Notes: generated by a model from the letters alone, not told the origin. Positions 25,404-33,389 are shown, numbered from the stretch's first letter. The stretch is DNA of 36,275 nt from Oribacterium sp. NK2B42 (GCF_000424445.1 NZ_AUJX01000041.1:1-36275), one strand, 5' to 3'. Numbers and translations: made by a program.

Positions 25404-25707
25404 CGTGTTATATACCCTTCCTAGTTTATTCCTTTGGGTTCTGAAAGATTACCGGAAAGTATTTATCTTATCTCTTAAACCGGACCCCATCGCCCATACT
25501 CTATAGTTATTTTTTAAGCTATTGCCTTCGGCTATAAACATACCCTATTGGTTAAAATATTGCAATATATATATTGCATTGCCATTAGCATTTTGTTTTG
25601 TATTACTATTATGCAATTTTTCTTATAATTAATATTATTTTGCTCTTTTCGGTGCTGTATTTTAATGTCTTTTGCAATACATTTAGGATTGTAGGGAGGT
25701 GTAACTT
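25404..25707. promoter_or_regulatory. divergent AT-rich control region with TTGCAATA sites
   Basis: No gene. It contains a perfect 18-nt palindrome, TGCAATATATATATTGCA (25561-25578), a partial ATGCAAT at 25611 and TTGCAATAC at 25672. A TATAAT hexamer at 25624-25629 could be a -10 box for the plus-strand gene but has no good -35. The repeats look like an operator for one of the two small DNA-binding proteins that flank it; that is inference. Confidence 0.45.
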
Positions 25708-25875
25708 ATGGCATTTCAGATAAAACCCAATCGTAAAGAGAGCGAAAACAAGACTATTCGTTTTCCCATCAGAGTAATAGAGAAAGTAAACGAGGCCATT
25801 AAAGGAAAGGATGTGTCTTTTTCAAGCTTTGTCATTCAGGCTGTAGAATATGCACTGGAAAATATGACAGAATAA
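25708..25875 (+). CDS. small ribbon-helix-helix protein (YlcI/YnfO-like)
   Basis: A 55-residue frame from ATG at 25708 to TAA at 25875. The ribosome site GGGAGGTG lies seven bases upstream. The sequence contains NKTIRFPIRVIEKVNEAI followed by SFSSFVIQAVEYALENM, the beta-strand and two helices of an Arc/CopG-type fold. Small proteins of this type are common in Clostridia and often act as transcriptional repressors. It precedes the SGNH-like gene by 76 nt; that gap contains a TTGACA hexamer at 25884 with a poor -10. It may autoregulate through the palindromes upstream. Confidence 0.8.
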   Translation: MAFQIKPNRKESENKTIRFPIRVIEKVNEAIKGKDVSFSSFVIQAVEYALENMTE

Positions 25876-25951
25876 TAGTTCTTTTGACATATACGGCGTT
25901 TAAACATTATTCCCCCGATTTTAAACTTGGATTTATATAATTGGAGGGGTT

Positions 25952-28222
25952 ATGTTCAGATTTCTATGTGATAAACGCGGAGCTGTAAATCCGCTTTTTA
26001 TAAGGATCATAATGGGTGTTGTCTGTGCTCTGGTCCTGATCTTACTCGGAATTTCCACTATCTTGGATAAGCAAAGTGATGATGAATATGAGAAATGGGC
26101 AAAAAGCGAAAACCAAAAGATTTATAATGATTCCCAACAGATACGTATAACTGAAAGACAGCTTCTGAAGCTTAGGCGCGAGGTTAATGACAGCTTCTAC
26201 CAGCGGCTTGAGCATGATCTCCCTGTACGGATCCTGATAGTTGGTGATGCCTACGGCAATGGCTTCGGTGTCAGTAACAAATCTTTAGTTTGGAGCAAGC
26301 TGCTTCAGGCAGGTTTGAAGAAAAAATTCGGTGTCAGGGTCGAGGTCGAAAACATTACCCTGTCCGGCATGAACGGAGGTTACGGTGCCTGGGTACAGCT
26401 AATGAAGCTTCCTGATGGCACTGCCTCTCCAGTGCTTACTGCTGCCGGTGCCGTGAAGGATAAGGAAGGTACCTACACCGGTGAGGTGCAAAACGACACC
26501 GGTGATGTAAAAAAGCAAAATGGTGAATTCGCCGGAGAGATCCTGGATGCAAGGACTGTGGCAGCTTCCAGAGAAAATGAATACGATCTTTGTATCGTGA
26601 GTCTCGGTATGACGGACGAGCCTCAGATGTTCGAGCTTTACTACGAGGGTGTCCTCCGACAGATTCGGAGAAAATTTGAGAAATGCAGCATCATTTCACT
26701 TCTGTCCAATCAGGCTCTGACAGCTCCTGAGCTTGGATACGCAGATGAAAATTACGATGCACTGTATAAGATATCAAAGCACTATGATGCATCTGTTATA
26801 AACGTAGGACTTGAGATGACAGATCCTGATGCTGCCGCCAATGGTGCCACGATTTCGCAGCTGCCATACGGCTCTGCCACCAGCGAGAGTCTGGCCGCAG
26901 ATATGCGGTCTGATGGAATTCCCCAGCAAAAGGCTGATGAGATTGCTTCAAAGGATCTTGCGGAGAGAACTGCCGCCGCTGAGGAAGCCATCCTAAAGTA
27001 CACTATCCATGGGCTTTATCTGAATAATGCAGGTCAGAAATTCTTATCCGAAAGGATTTTAGATTTTATAGAAAAAAAAGTAAGCAAGAGTACCGGGTAT
27101 AATGACAAGGAGATTTCGCCTCTAAAGAAAGAAGTGACGACACTGGATCGATACCACTATTTTCCGGTTTCAGAGCTGGTGCGCCTTAATGACTTCACAT
27201 ATGTTCTGGCTGAGAACACGGTGAAAGCTGCGGCCGGGGTGGAAGATCGGGACGGGGTTTTTCCATTTTCCGATAAAGCCGGTGCCGATGGGGAAAGAGT
27301 CAGTGACCCCGCCGGCGAAGGTGCTGAAAACAAAGCTGCCGGTGTAAATGTTCTGAAGCCGGGAGAGCTCGGCACTATCATCGGCGTTGATTATGATCTT
27401 GTGAAAGGCGACAATGACCTTTATGCCGCCACCGAAGACGGAACCAACGGATTCGGACGTATCGTTCAGCGTAACAACGATGCAGTTAAGGTACGCTTTA
27501 TCATGCCTCTTAACGATGGTTACTCTTACGAGCGTGACCGTAACCTTATCCTGGCCTTTTCCACAAAGGAACAGGCAGATACCTTACACGGCATCATCCT
27601 CGGCGGAGACTTTACTCTGCCCTCCTACTTAGACGGTTTCCAGCATGTGCCATATATCGGTCTGACTGATGAGGACGGAAAGCCGATACCTCTCGACCGG
27701 GATGGGAAACCTTCAGAAACAGAAAATGATCTGCCGGAGCAGACCACAAAAGAAAACGACAAAACCTCAAACGCCGGTGAGCCGGGCAGACCGTCGGAAG
27801 CTAACCCTGGTAATCCTGCAGCAATACCTGAAACGACGATCCAAAGCACCGAAGCTGAAACCACTGCTGCTACCTTCGGAAATGACCAGCCTGCTCAGGG
27901 AAACGCCACAGCAGTTTCAGAAAGCTTAAGTAACCTTTCGGCAGCTTCAACTCAGGGAGAGGAAGCTTCTGAGACATCCGGGAGCACGTACTCCGAAAGC
28001 GAAAACACAGAGACATACGATTACGAAGAAACTTACACGGACACGTACTCCGAAAGCGAGAATTCCGAAACCTCTGATTACGAAGACACTCATGCGGACA
28101 CATACCCCGGTAGCGAAGCTACCGATGCTTCCGATTCCGGAGATATAACTACCGGCATTGGTCCTGAACGTCCTGATGAAACCGAATGGTCCGCCTACGA
28201 GGTTGGGAATCCGCAAAGGTAA
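25952..28222 (+). CDS. membrane-anchored SGNH-hydrolase-like protein with degenerate nucleophile
   Basis: 756 residues: one N-terminal membrane helix (about 15-37), then an SGNH-like domain with block I ILIVGDAYGNGFG (95-106), block II ITLSGMNGG, block III VSLGMTD and a C-terminal HGLYLNNAGQKFLSERI. In active enzymes block I reads GDS; here the codon for residue 100 is GCC (Ala), so the nucleophile is missing. The C-terminal third is rich in Glu/Thr/Ser with three imperfect ~19-residue repeats (TYSESEN.E...YE.T..D). It is likely a cell-surface binding or scaffold protein, not an esterase. Terminator at 28267 follows. Confidence 0.8.
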   Translation: MFRFLCDKRGAVNPLFIRIIMGVVCALVLILLGISTILDKQSDDEYEKWAKSENQKIYNDSQQIRITERQLLKLRREVNDSFYQRLEHDLPVRILIVGDAYGNGFGVSNKSLVWSKLLQAGLKKKFGVRVEVENITLSGMNGGYGAWVQLMKLPDGTASPVLTAAGAVKDKEGTYTGEVQNDTGDVKKQNGEFAGEILDARTVAASRENEYDLCIVSLGMTDEPQMFELYYEGVLRQIRRKFEKCSIISLLSNQALTAPELGYADENYDALYKISKHYDASVINVGLEMTDPDAAANGATISQLPYGSATSESLAADMRSDGIPQQKADEIASKDLAERTAAAEEAILKYTIHGLYLNNAGQKFLSERILDFIEKKVSKSTGYNDKEISPLKKEVTTLDRYHYFPVSELVRLNDFTYVLAENTVKAAAGVEDRDGVFPFSDKAGADGERVSDPAGEGAENKAAGVNVLKPGELGTIIGVDYDLVKGDNDLYAATEDGTNGFGRIVQRNNDAVKVRFIMPLNDGYSYERDRNLILAFSTKEQADTLHGIILGGDFTLPSYLDGFQHVPYIGLTDEDGKPIPLDRDGKPSETENDLPEQTTKENDKTSNAGEPGRPSEANPGNPAAIPETTIQSTEAETTAATFGNDQPAQGNATAVSESLSNLSAASTQGEEASETSGSTYSESENTETYDYEETYTDTYSESENSETSDYEDTHADTYPGSEATDASDSGDITTGIGPERPDETEWSAYEVGNPQR

Positions 28223-28266
28223 TAGTCATAGGGAATCATTCCAAAATATCGGTTACCATTATAGAT

Positions 28267-28312
28267 AATGGGCAAACATTCCAGTCAATACTTGGGATGT
28301 CTGCCCATTTTT
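28267..28312 (+). terminator. intrinsic terminator after the SGNH-like gene
   Basis: Stem AATGGGCA.../TGCCCATT extends inward (ACAT..CCA with G-U pairs and one mismatch) and closes a short loop; T residues follow at 28308-28312. It lies 45 nt after the stop codon. Confidence 0.75.
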
Positions 28313-28327
28313 ACTTCCATTACTACC

Positions 28328-28388
28328 GTAGCAGTTCAGCCGGTGGACCACCAACTCCGTCCCCATGGTCCACCGGCTGAACTGCTAC
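28328..28388. repeat. 23-bp perfect inverted repeat
   Basis: Arms of 23 nt (starting GTAGCAGTTCAGCCGGTGG) around a 15-nt loop, between convergent genes. No U-tract follows on either strand. It could be a REP-like repeat or an RNA-protecting hairpin. Confidence 0.75.
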
Positions 28389-28401
28389 TAACTACCATTT
28401 T

Positions 28402-29376
28402 TCAATGTATTCCAAGATTTCCTTTTATCACCTCGAGTACATTCACCAGAGCATCCTTTTCTCTCATGTTTAAATAATTTATATTAAGATGGCTTTTGTT
28501 ATAATGAAGATATGTGTCTTTCGTTTCTTCTACTAATAGTTTTGTAAAATATTGTTCCCAACTGAAACTCTCGGAACTCTCTATATACTCTTCAGGATTG
28601 CTGATAATATCTGCAACTCTCTTTCCATCAATCAAACCGGAAGACAGGATGATCCATTCAAATGACTCAGGAAGATATATACAAACTTCAGGGTTACTTT
28701 GCATATACAGATATAATTCTCCCATCTCTGAACCAAATGCTGCACCATCTGCAATAATCAGTACTTTACTATTTTTATACTCATTAAGTAGCGTTCTGAT
28801 TTTTGTTTTCCCACCTGCGGATACACAGTTTATTTCTACGGGTATAATAGCATTAAAAAATTCATATCCCGAATTAGTATCCTCTACCATCAGGACATCA
28901 GAAACTCCATTGTTCAGTTTTTCATTTACTCTATATAACCTGAAAAACGAGCTATAAGTCTGCCTTATATCTGCATATTTGCCAGCAGTATGAATTCCGT
29001 ATACCTCTTCTACGGAATATGGAAGGTTTGGAAGGTTTTCGCGAGTAATGATTACATAGTAATTATCGCTTTCTTTAATCTTTCCAGCGAATTCCGTGGT
29101 TGTGATCACTTTTGTTTCTTCATCGATGAATATTATGCAATTATGGCTTTGTTCAATAACGCTTTCCCAGTTACTGTTGTTTAATGTCTTACACTGCTTT
29201 TGACAAGAGATAGATATTCCTGATTCATCTCCAAGTCTTTCATAGGTTTCCACAAGGTTTATAAGCGTTGTTTTTCCTGTTGCGCTGTCTCCTCGGATAA
29301 TCGTAATATTACGTTTAATATCAAATTCAAACTTTATCCTGTTGTTTTGGATAATTACATGGTATTTACCCTTCAT
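28402..29376 (-). CDS. P-loop ATPase with TOPRIM-like C-terminal region, unknown function
   Basis: 324 residues. An N-terminal P-loop (IIRGDSATGKTTLI, 27-39) and a Walker B-like strand CIIFIDEE (80-87) indicate an ATP-binding domain. From about 160 a second domain reads VLMVEDTNSGYEFF with Glu165 and VLIIADGAAFGSEM with Asp210. This spacing is reminiscent of the acidic motifs of TOPRIM domains, as in OLD-type nucleases, but the second Asp of the DxD is absent; the assignment is tentative. It follows the DUF4869 gene by 3 nt, with AAAGG before its ATG. The pair looks like an accessory module of unknown role. Confidence 0.7.
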   Translation of the reverse strand: MKGKYHVIIQNNRIKFEFDIKRNITIIRGDSATGKTTLINLVETYERLGDESGISISCQKQCKTLNNSNWESVIEQSHNCIIFIDEETKVITTTEFAGKIKESDNYYVIITRENLPNLPYSVEEVYGIHTAGKYADIRQTYSSFFRLYRVNEKLNNGVSDVLMVEDTNSGYEFFNAIIPVEINCVSAGGKTKIRTLLNEYKNSKVLIIADGAAFGSEMGELYLYMQSNPEVCIYLPESFEWIILSSGLIDGKRVADIISNPEEYIESSESFSWEQYFTKLLVEETKDTYLHYNKSHLNINYLNMREKDALVNVLEVIKGNLGIH

Positions 29377-29379
29377 CAG

Positions 29380-29829
29380 TTACCTTTCTTCTATTGACAT
29401 AGACTCATCAAGATATTCCCGATAACTGTTAACAATCTTATCAGTATTCAAAATTCTGGCCTTAAAGCTCTCGCATCCGCTGAAATCCATAATATGATGA
29501 AGATTGATAGTCAGATCTTTTTCTTTACTTATTTCATATATCCATTTTGCGCAGTTGTCTCCGCAGGCTGATGCGTTAAAAATCTTTCCTGATTCATCAA
29601 ATCTCATTAAGATAAGCGTCTTTACGCCTCCTGATAAATCCTTGATTGATATTGATCCAAGAAACGGACTGTCCACAACATGTGCACCAATTACATCAGA
29701 TTTATCCACATCCTTTATTACCTTTACTGAAAAAGGATCAGTAATCCACTCATCCCTGTAGACATTATCAAAGTATGTAGGCGGATGGTAAACAGAATTT
29801 TTCACATTGCCAAAAACAATATTTAACAT
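29380..29829 (-). CDS. DUF4869 family protein
   Basis: 149 residues. I recognise the DUF4869 pattern: LNIVFGNVKNSVYHPPTYF, then EWITDPFSVKVIKDVDKSDV, GGVKTLILM and FNASACGDNCAKWI near residue 90. No function is established. The AAGGA ribosome site is nine bases before the ATG at 29829. Its partner is the ATPase gene 3 nt downstream, so the two act together in all likelihood. Confidence 0.8.
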   Translation of the reverse strand: MLNIVFGNVKNSVYHPPTYFDNVYRDEWITDPFSVKVIKDVDKSDVIGAHVVDSPFLGSISIKDLSGGVKTLILMRFDESGKIFNASACGDNCAKWIYEISKEKDLTINLHHIMDFSGCESFKARILNTDKIVNSYREYLDESMSIEER

Positions 29830-29910
29830 AAAGTTATTTCCTTCTTTTTTTATCTATCTCAGATTATATCAGACATTGGTTTTTTATCAAATCATCCCTA
29901 TACGGAGATA

Positions 29911-30095
29911 AAATAAAAAACATCGAAGCGTCCTGCTCCGATGTTTTTAATCGTTTTAACTTTAATATAGATCCTTCTCTTAAGTATCTCCGATCCCTCG
30001 GAGATATCTTTATGTTCATACGAACACTGCATAGGAAAATTCCCTTCCCATGAGCTCCCTCTGCACTAGTAATTCGGCTCATGGACGATTTTTAT
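29911..30095 (-). ncRNA. candidate structured non-coding RNA
   Basis: Five stems follow each other, ending on the minus strand in the strong terminator at 29915-29948. On the plus strand the outer CCATGAGC/GCTCATGG stem is followed by ATTTTTATTAC then TTTTTTT, so a plus-strand transcript is also possible. I could not match it to a known family (6S, SRP, tmRNA and RNase P were considered), and the strand is uncertain. Confidence 0.3.
29915..29948. terminator. bidirectional intrinsic terminator
   Basis: Stem AACATCG/CGATGTT plus AGC/GCT around the loop GTCCT. A six-A run precedes it and a T-run follows it, so it can terminate both strands. Confidence 0.75.
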
Positions 30096-30173
30096 TACAT
30101 TTTTTTAGTAGGATTATTCGGAATTAATACAATCTTAAGATGATTATATAGGTTTCATTATTTGTATCAGAGG

Positions 30174-30248
30174 ATAGAATCCCAACGGATTCTTTTGAAC
30201 CGCTCAAAGCCGCGACTCTTTTGATCTTCGATCAAAAGCAGATTTTAT
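30174..30248. repeat. three-hairpin dispersed repeat, copy 1
   Basis: Contains GAATCC/GGATTC, then TTGAACCGCTCAAA, then CTTTTGATC-TTC-GATCAAAAG. It matches 36125-36198 closely. It covers the last codons of the 30204-30626 gene. Confidence 0.75.
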
Positions 30249-30626
30249 ATTCATGACATGAAAGGCTTTCACCCGGAGCTCGGCAAAGCTTTCATCGTTG
30301 ACTCTGTTACTGTAGGTGATGAAATCGACCCGCATGTCCGTAACCTTTCCACCCTTAAGCTGAAATAGGACAGGTATGGTAACTTCGGGAAAACGGTTTG
30401 CTGTTTTAATAAGCTCAACATAGGTGTAATCATAGTCCCAGAGCTCAGAGTCTTCCTTAAAGGAACAAAGGGCATGTATATATTTATTCCAGCCGATAAC
30501 TTCCTCACCGAATATTTCGGCAATGATATATCCGCTTTCCTCGTCACCCTCCTCCATGGCAAAGTTGATTTCCATTTCGCAGGTTTTGTATTCGGATTTT
30601 CCCAACAGTTGTTCTAAAAATCCCAT
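30204..30626 (-). CDS. conserved-looking hypothetical protein
   Basis: 140 residues, acidic, mainly beta-strand in appearance (YKTCEMEINFAMEEGDEESG, VTDMRVDFITYSNRV). No signal peptide, helix bundle or known motif seen. AAAGG lies eight bases before the ATG at 30626. It is divergent from the next gene with 190 nt between them. The final residues (about SAFDRRSKESRL) are encoded by the dispersed repeat, so the native C-terminus may have been altered by insertion of the repeat. I do not recognise the family. Confidence 0.65.
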   Translation of the reverse strand: MGFLEQLLGKSEYKTCEMEINFAMEEGDEESGYIIAEIFGEEVIGWNKYIHALCSFKEDSELWDYDYTYVELIKTANRFPEVTIPVLFQLKGGKVTDMRVDFITYSNRVNDESFAELRVKAFHVMNIKSAFDRRSKESRL

Positions 30627-30816
30627 AGAGGATACCTTTCAATTCTTATAATGTATTTTAGAAGTGTCTTTGAATCATAAAATATATAACCATAAATCTT
30701 CGGTTACATCATTGTACTACTATTATGTATATCGAACCGATAAACATTAACATAACATCCTTATAAATACGATTTCAAAGCCGAACTTATAATTAAGTGA
30801 TATCAGGAGGACAGCT

Positions 30817-31227
30817 ATGATAAATATAACTAAAAAGGCAGCTTTAAATTATCTGGAGGAAGCATTAAGCGAATCCAGCCTGAAGGAGATCTCCGACAAT
30901 ATATATAATACAGCCATAATCGGATATGAGGCGAGTGAACCCAATGCCATGACCTACTATTGCAGAGCTTTCAATATCACTGCATACGGCGTTGAGAATC
31001 AGTACAAGGGTATTCTTTCAGATTTCCTTTTGGAATACCCTCCGGAGAACCTGCGCAAAGCTTTTTCCCAGATTTTTACACGTTATCCCAAAGGCATGAC
31101 CACAGAAGCTCCGACCTTTGCCGATGTTTTGGAATCGCAGCTTGCAATTGATGCCAGGGAAGCTTCCGAAAAAGATGAGGACGGTGTTCTCAATGTATTT
31201 AAACCATTTTTTAAGCCAAAGAAATAA
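30817..31227 (+). CDS. hypothetical protein
   Basis: 136 residues, alpha-helical in appearance, ending in a basic FFKPKK tail. AGGAGG lies six bases before the ATG at 30817, so expression is very likely. A TATAAT at 30788-30793 could be a -10 box but no good -35 precedes it. No domain recognised; not a membrane protein. Divergent from the 30204-30626 gene. Confidence 0.7.
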   Translation: MINITKKAALNYLEEALSESSLKEISDNIYNTAIIGYEASEPNAMTYYCRAFNITAYGVENQYKGILSDFLLEYPPENLRKAFSQIFTRYPKGMTTEAPTFADVLESQLAIDAREASEKDEDGVLNVFKPFFKPKK

Positions 31228-31368
31228 CTGCGTCCCCAGAGTCCGCCCGGTCGAACTGTGATTCTTAAATTTATTTTATCTTTTTGTGACAGTATTGTGA
31301 CAATTAAGATGATAGTATCTAGACATACAAAAGAAATCTTTTGGTAGTCAAAAGGAGTTATAAAGGTA

Positions 31369-31416
31369 ATGCGGAGCCCACACCCCTTCCATCCCCACCG
31401 CAGCCTTTTTACTTAA
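31369..31416 (+). CDS. possible 15-residue leader peptide
   Basis: ATG CGG AGC then Pro- and His-rich codons (MRSPHPFHPHRSLFT, TAA). An AGGAG lies about eleven bases upstream and AAAGG only two. It lies directly before a strong terminator stem, as leader peptides do. It could equally be the C-rich loop of a small RNA with no translation. Confidence 0.25.
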   Translation: MRSPHPFHPHRSLFT

Positions 31417-31423
31417 TTAGAGA

Positions 31424-31476
31424 AGAGCCGGTATCTTAGCACCTCGTCTAGCTAAGATAGCGGCTCTTTTATTTTT
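31424..31476 (+). terminator. strong intrinsic terminator
   Basis: AGAGCCG/CGGCTCT and TATCTTAGC/GCTAAGATA stems, 16 pairs with one mismatch, a 10-nt loop, then TTTTATTTTT. It ends whatever transcript starts near 31300, well before the PPK2 gene. Confidence 0.8.
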
Positions 31477-31583
31477 GAAAAATTTTTATAAAAAAAGCTT
31501 ATTTATCTAAACTATCCGCCGACGTATATATCAAGCCAATAATACATTGTTTTTTTATTATCTCCTTACAGACGTTGGAAGAG

Positions 31584-31605
31584 GGAACCATCGAAAGATG
31601 GTTCC
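31584..31605 (+). repeat. GAAA-loop hairpin in the PPK2 leader
   Basis: GGAACCATC-GAAA-GATGGTTCC, followed by TTCTTTCTTG. It may be a weak terminator or a leader structure of the PPK2 gene. Confidence 0.55.
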
Positions 31606-31782
31606 TTCTTTCTTGTCAGCCACGCGGCTTTAAGCGCTTCAAAAGAATCCTCAATGATTCTCTCTTTTCTACTCTTATTAATTATGAATTTTCTGTCGAG
31701 ATTAATGTATATATGTTTAGTTCGGAAATCGGCATTTATGCCTGACATCACATAGCCTGTCATCAAAAAGGAGGCATTAACC

Positions 31783-33261
31783 ATGATTGACAATTATAAT
31801 TCCATTCCAAAACCGGAGTCCGATGAAATAAAACAGCGTCTGGCTGTCGCTCACCAGCGCCTTTCGGAGCAGCAGCTTCTCATGAAGGACAGTAAGCTTC
31901 CCGTATTTATACTTTTAGAAGGTTGGGGAGCAGCCGGAAAGGGCACTGTTCTCGGTCAGGTTATCAAGAACCTTGATCCCAGATTTTTCTCTGCAGTTTC
32001 AATGAAGGATCCCACCACCGAAGAACTGAGGAAGCCATTCCTGGCAAGGTATTTTGCTGAGATTCCGGAAGCCGGTCAGTTCAAGTTCCTTGATATGGGC
32101 TGGATGAGTGAGATCACCAAAGATGTTCTTTTCGACAAAATATCAAAGCGTGATTACAAAAACCGCATCGGAAGTATCCTGAGATTCGAACGTTCTCTTA
32201 CAGATAACGGATATCTGGTGTTGAAATTCTTCCTTCACATAAGTCACAAGGAGCAGACAAAGCGCCTCGAGACTCTCGCTGAAGACAAGGATACTGCATG
32301 GCAGGTCAATTCCTTCGATACGTGGGAAAATGAACATTATGATGAGTGCTATAAGGTTTACGACAGATTCCTTGAGGAAACTCACACCTCCACTATCCCC
32401 TGGAATGTAATTGATGCAAAATCCAGAAAATGGGCTGAACTTCAGGTAATGGAGACTATAGTTGCCGGAATAGACATTGCCCTTAAAAACCATACCCTGA
32501 CTGTACCTCTCATTCAGAACATCTTCCCGCTGAAGCGAATGCCTAAGCTTAAGGATGTGGACCTGAAGAAGACAATTTCCGAGGAAGATTACAAGACACA
32601 GCTTAAAGAGCTTCAACTGAAGCTTAGGAATCTGAACAACGCCTGCTATCGTAAACATATTCCGGTAATTATCGCCTATGAAGGCTGGGATGCTGCAGGA
32701 AAGGGCGGTAATATCAAACGCATCACAGCTGCTCTTGACCCGAGAGGCTACATCGTTCATCCTATAGCAAGTCCGAAACCCTTTGAAAAGAGCCGTCATC
32801 ACCTGTGGCGTTTTTGGACAAGACTTCCCAAGACCGGTCATATAGCTATTTTTGACAGAACCTGGTACGGCCGCGTTATGGTAGAGCGTCTGGAGGGCTT
32901 CTGTTCAGAGAATGACTGGCAGCGTGCTTACAATGAATTAAATGAGTTCGAGAAGGAGCTTAGTGACTGGGGCGCTGTTATCGTAAAATTCTGGATCCAT
33001 ATAGATAAGGATACTCAGCTTGCACGTTTTACAGACAGACAGAATACTCCCGAAAAGCAGTGGAAGATCACGGATGAAGACTGGCGAAATCGTGAGAAAT
33101 GGGATCTTTACGAACAGGCCGTTGATGAGATGATAGCGAAGACCAGCACAACTTATGCTCCCTGGCATATCCTTGAGTCCAATGACAAGAAGTATGCCCG
33201 AATCAAGGCCCTTAAGACCATTTGCGCCGCAATGGAAAAGAAGCTTAAAGAAGCTAAATAA
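31783..33261 (+). CDS. polyphosphate:AMP phosphotransferase (class II PPK2, two domains)
   Basis: 492 residues with two PPK2 domains. The first has GWGAAGKG (47-54) but its Walker B region reads FLDMGWM, lacking the Asp-Arg pair. The second has GWDAAGKG (301-308) and FDRTWYGR (357-364), so catalysis is in the second half, as in class II enzymes that phosphorylate AMP to ADP with polyphosphate. Cytosolic. AGGAGG lies eight bases before the ATG. It stands alone, with no ppk1 or ppx nearby. Confidence 0.93.
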   Translation: MIDNYNSIPKPESDEIKQRLAVAHQRLSEQQLLMKDSKLPVFILLEGWGAAGKGTVLGQVIKNLDPRFFSAVSMKDPTTEELRKPFLARYFAEIPEAGQFKFLDMGWMSEITKDVLFDKISKRDYKNRIGSILRFERSLTDNGYLVLKFFLHISHKEQTKRLETLAEDKDTAWQVNSFDTWENEHYDECYKVYDRFLEETHTSTIPWNVIDAKSRKWAELQVMETIVAGIDIALKNHTLTVPLIQNIFPLKRMPKLKDVDLKKTISEEDYKTQLKELQLKLRNLNNACYRKHIPVIIAYEGWDAAGKGGNIKRITAALDPRGYIVHPIASPKPFEKSRHHLWRFWTRLPKTGHIAIFDRTWYGRVMVERLEGFCSENDWQRAYNELNEFEKELSDWGAVIVKFWIHIDKDTQLARFTDRQNTPEKQWKITDEDWRNREKWDLYEQAVDEMIAKTSTTYAPWHILESNDKKYARIKALKTICAAMEKKLKEAK

Positions 33262-33389
33262 AACCATATTTTTCCGGATCAATTGCTTAGCAATTGAGTT
33301 AATCAGATATAGACGACTGAAAACACTCGTTTATAGATTAGGAGACTGACCAAAATTTAATAGAAAAGAATTGTAGGTTCAATATAAAT

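Larger units (their letters stand above)
29830..30203. other. gene-free stretch with dense RNA-like structure
   Basis: No gene is supported. It contains the bidirectional terminator at 29915-29948, the hairpin TATCTCCGA/TCGGAGATA (29985-30006), smaller dyads at 30014-30025 and 30034-30043, CCATGAGC/GCTCATGG (30048-30084) with T-runs after it on the plus strand, and the first copy of the three-hairpin repeat from 30174. A short open frame through it crosses the terminator and has no ribosome site. Confidence 0.5.
31228..31782 (+). other. long intergenic region with regulatory features
   Basis: No gene of ordinary size. It holds tandem TTGTGACA at 31284 and 31295 (11 bp apart, one helical turn; the second lies in the dyad ATTGTGACAAT). 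Then come a possible 15-codon leader frame (31369-31416), a TGCGG/CCGCA stem with a C-rich loop, and the strong terminator at 31424-31476. A 9-bp GAAA-loop hairpin (31584-31605) with TTCTTTCTT after it follows, then AT-rich DNA up to the AGGAGG of the PPK2 gene. Structure suggests a small RNA or attenuator rather than empty spacer. Confidence 0.45.

Noticed and set aside
29864-30082. 72-residue minus-strand open frame
   Set aside because: It runs through a strong terminator and several hairpins and has no ribosome site.
31566-31793. 75-residue minus-strand frame upstream of PPK2
   Set aside because: Starts at a TTG inside the PPK2 gene, no ribosome site, and covers a hairpin; treated as leader DNA.
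32143-32841. 232-residue minus-strand frame opposite PPK2
   Set aside because: Shadow of the PPK2 coding strand; composition and motifs belong to the plus strand.
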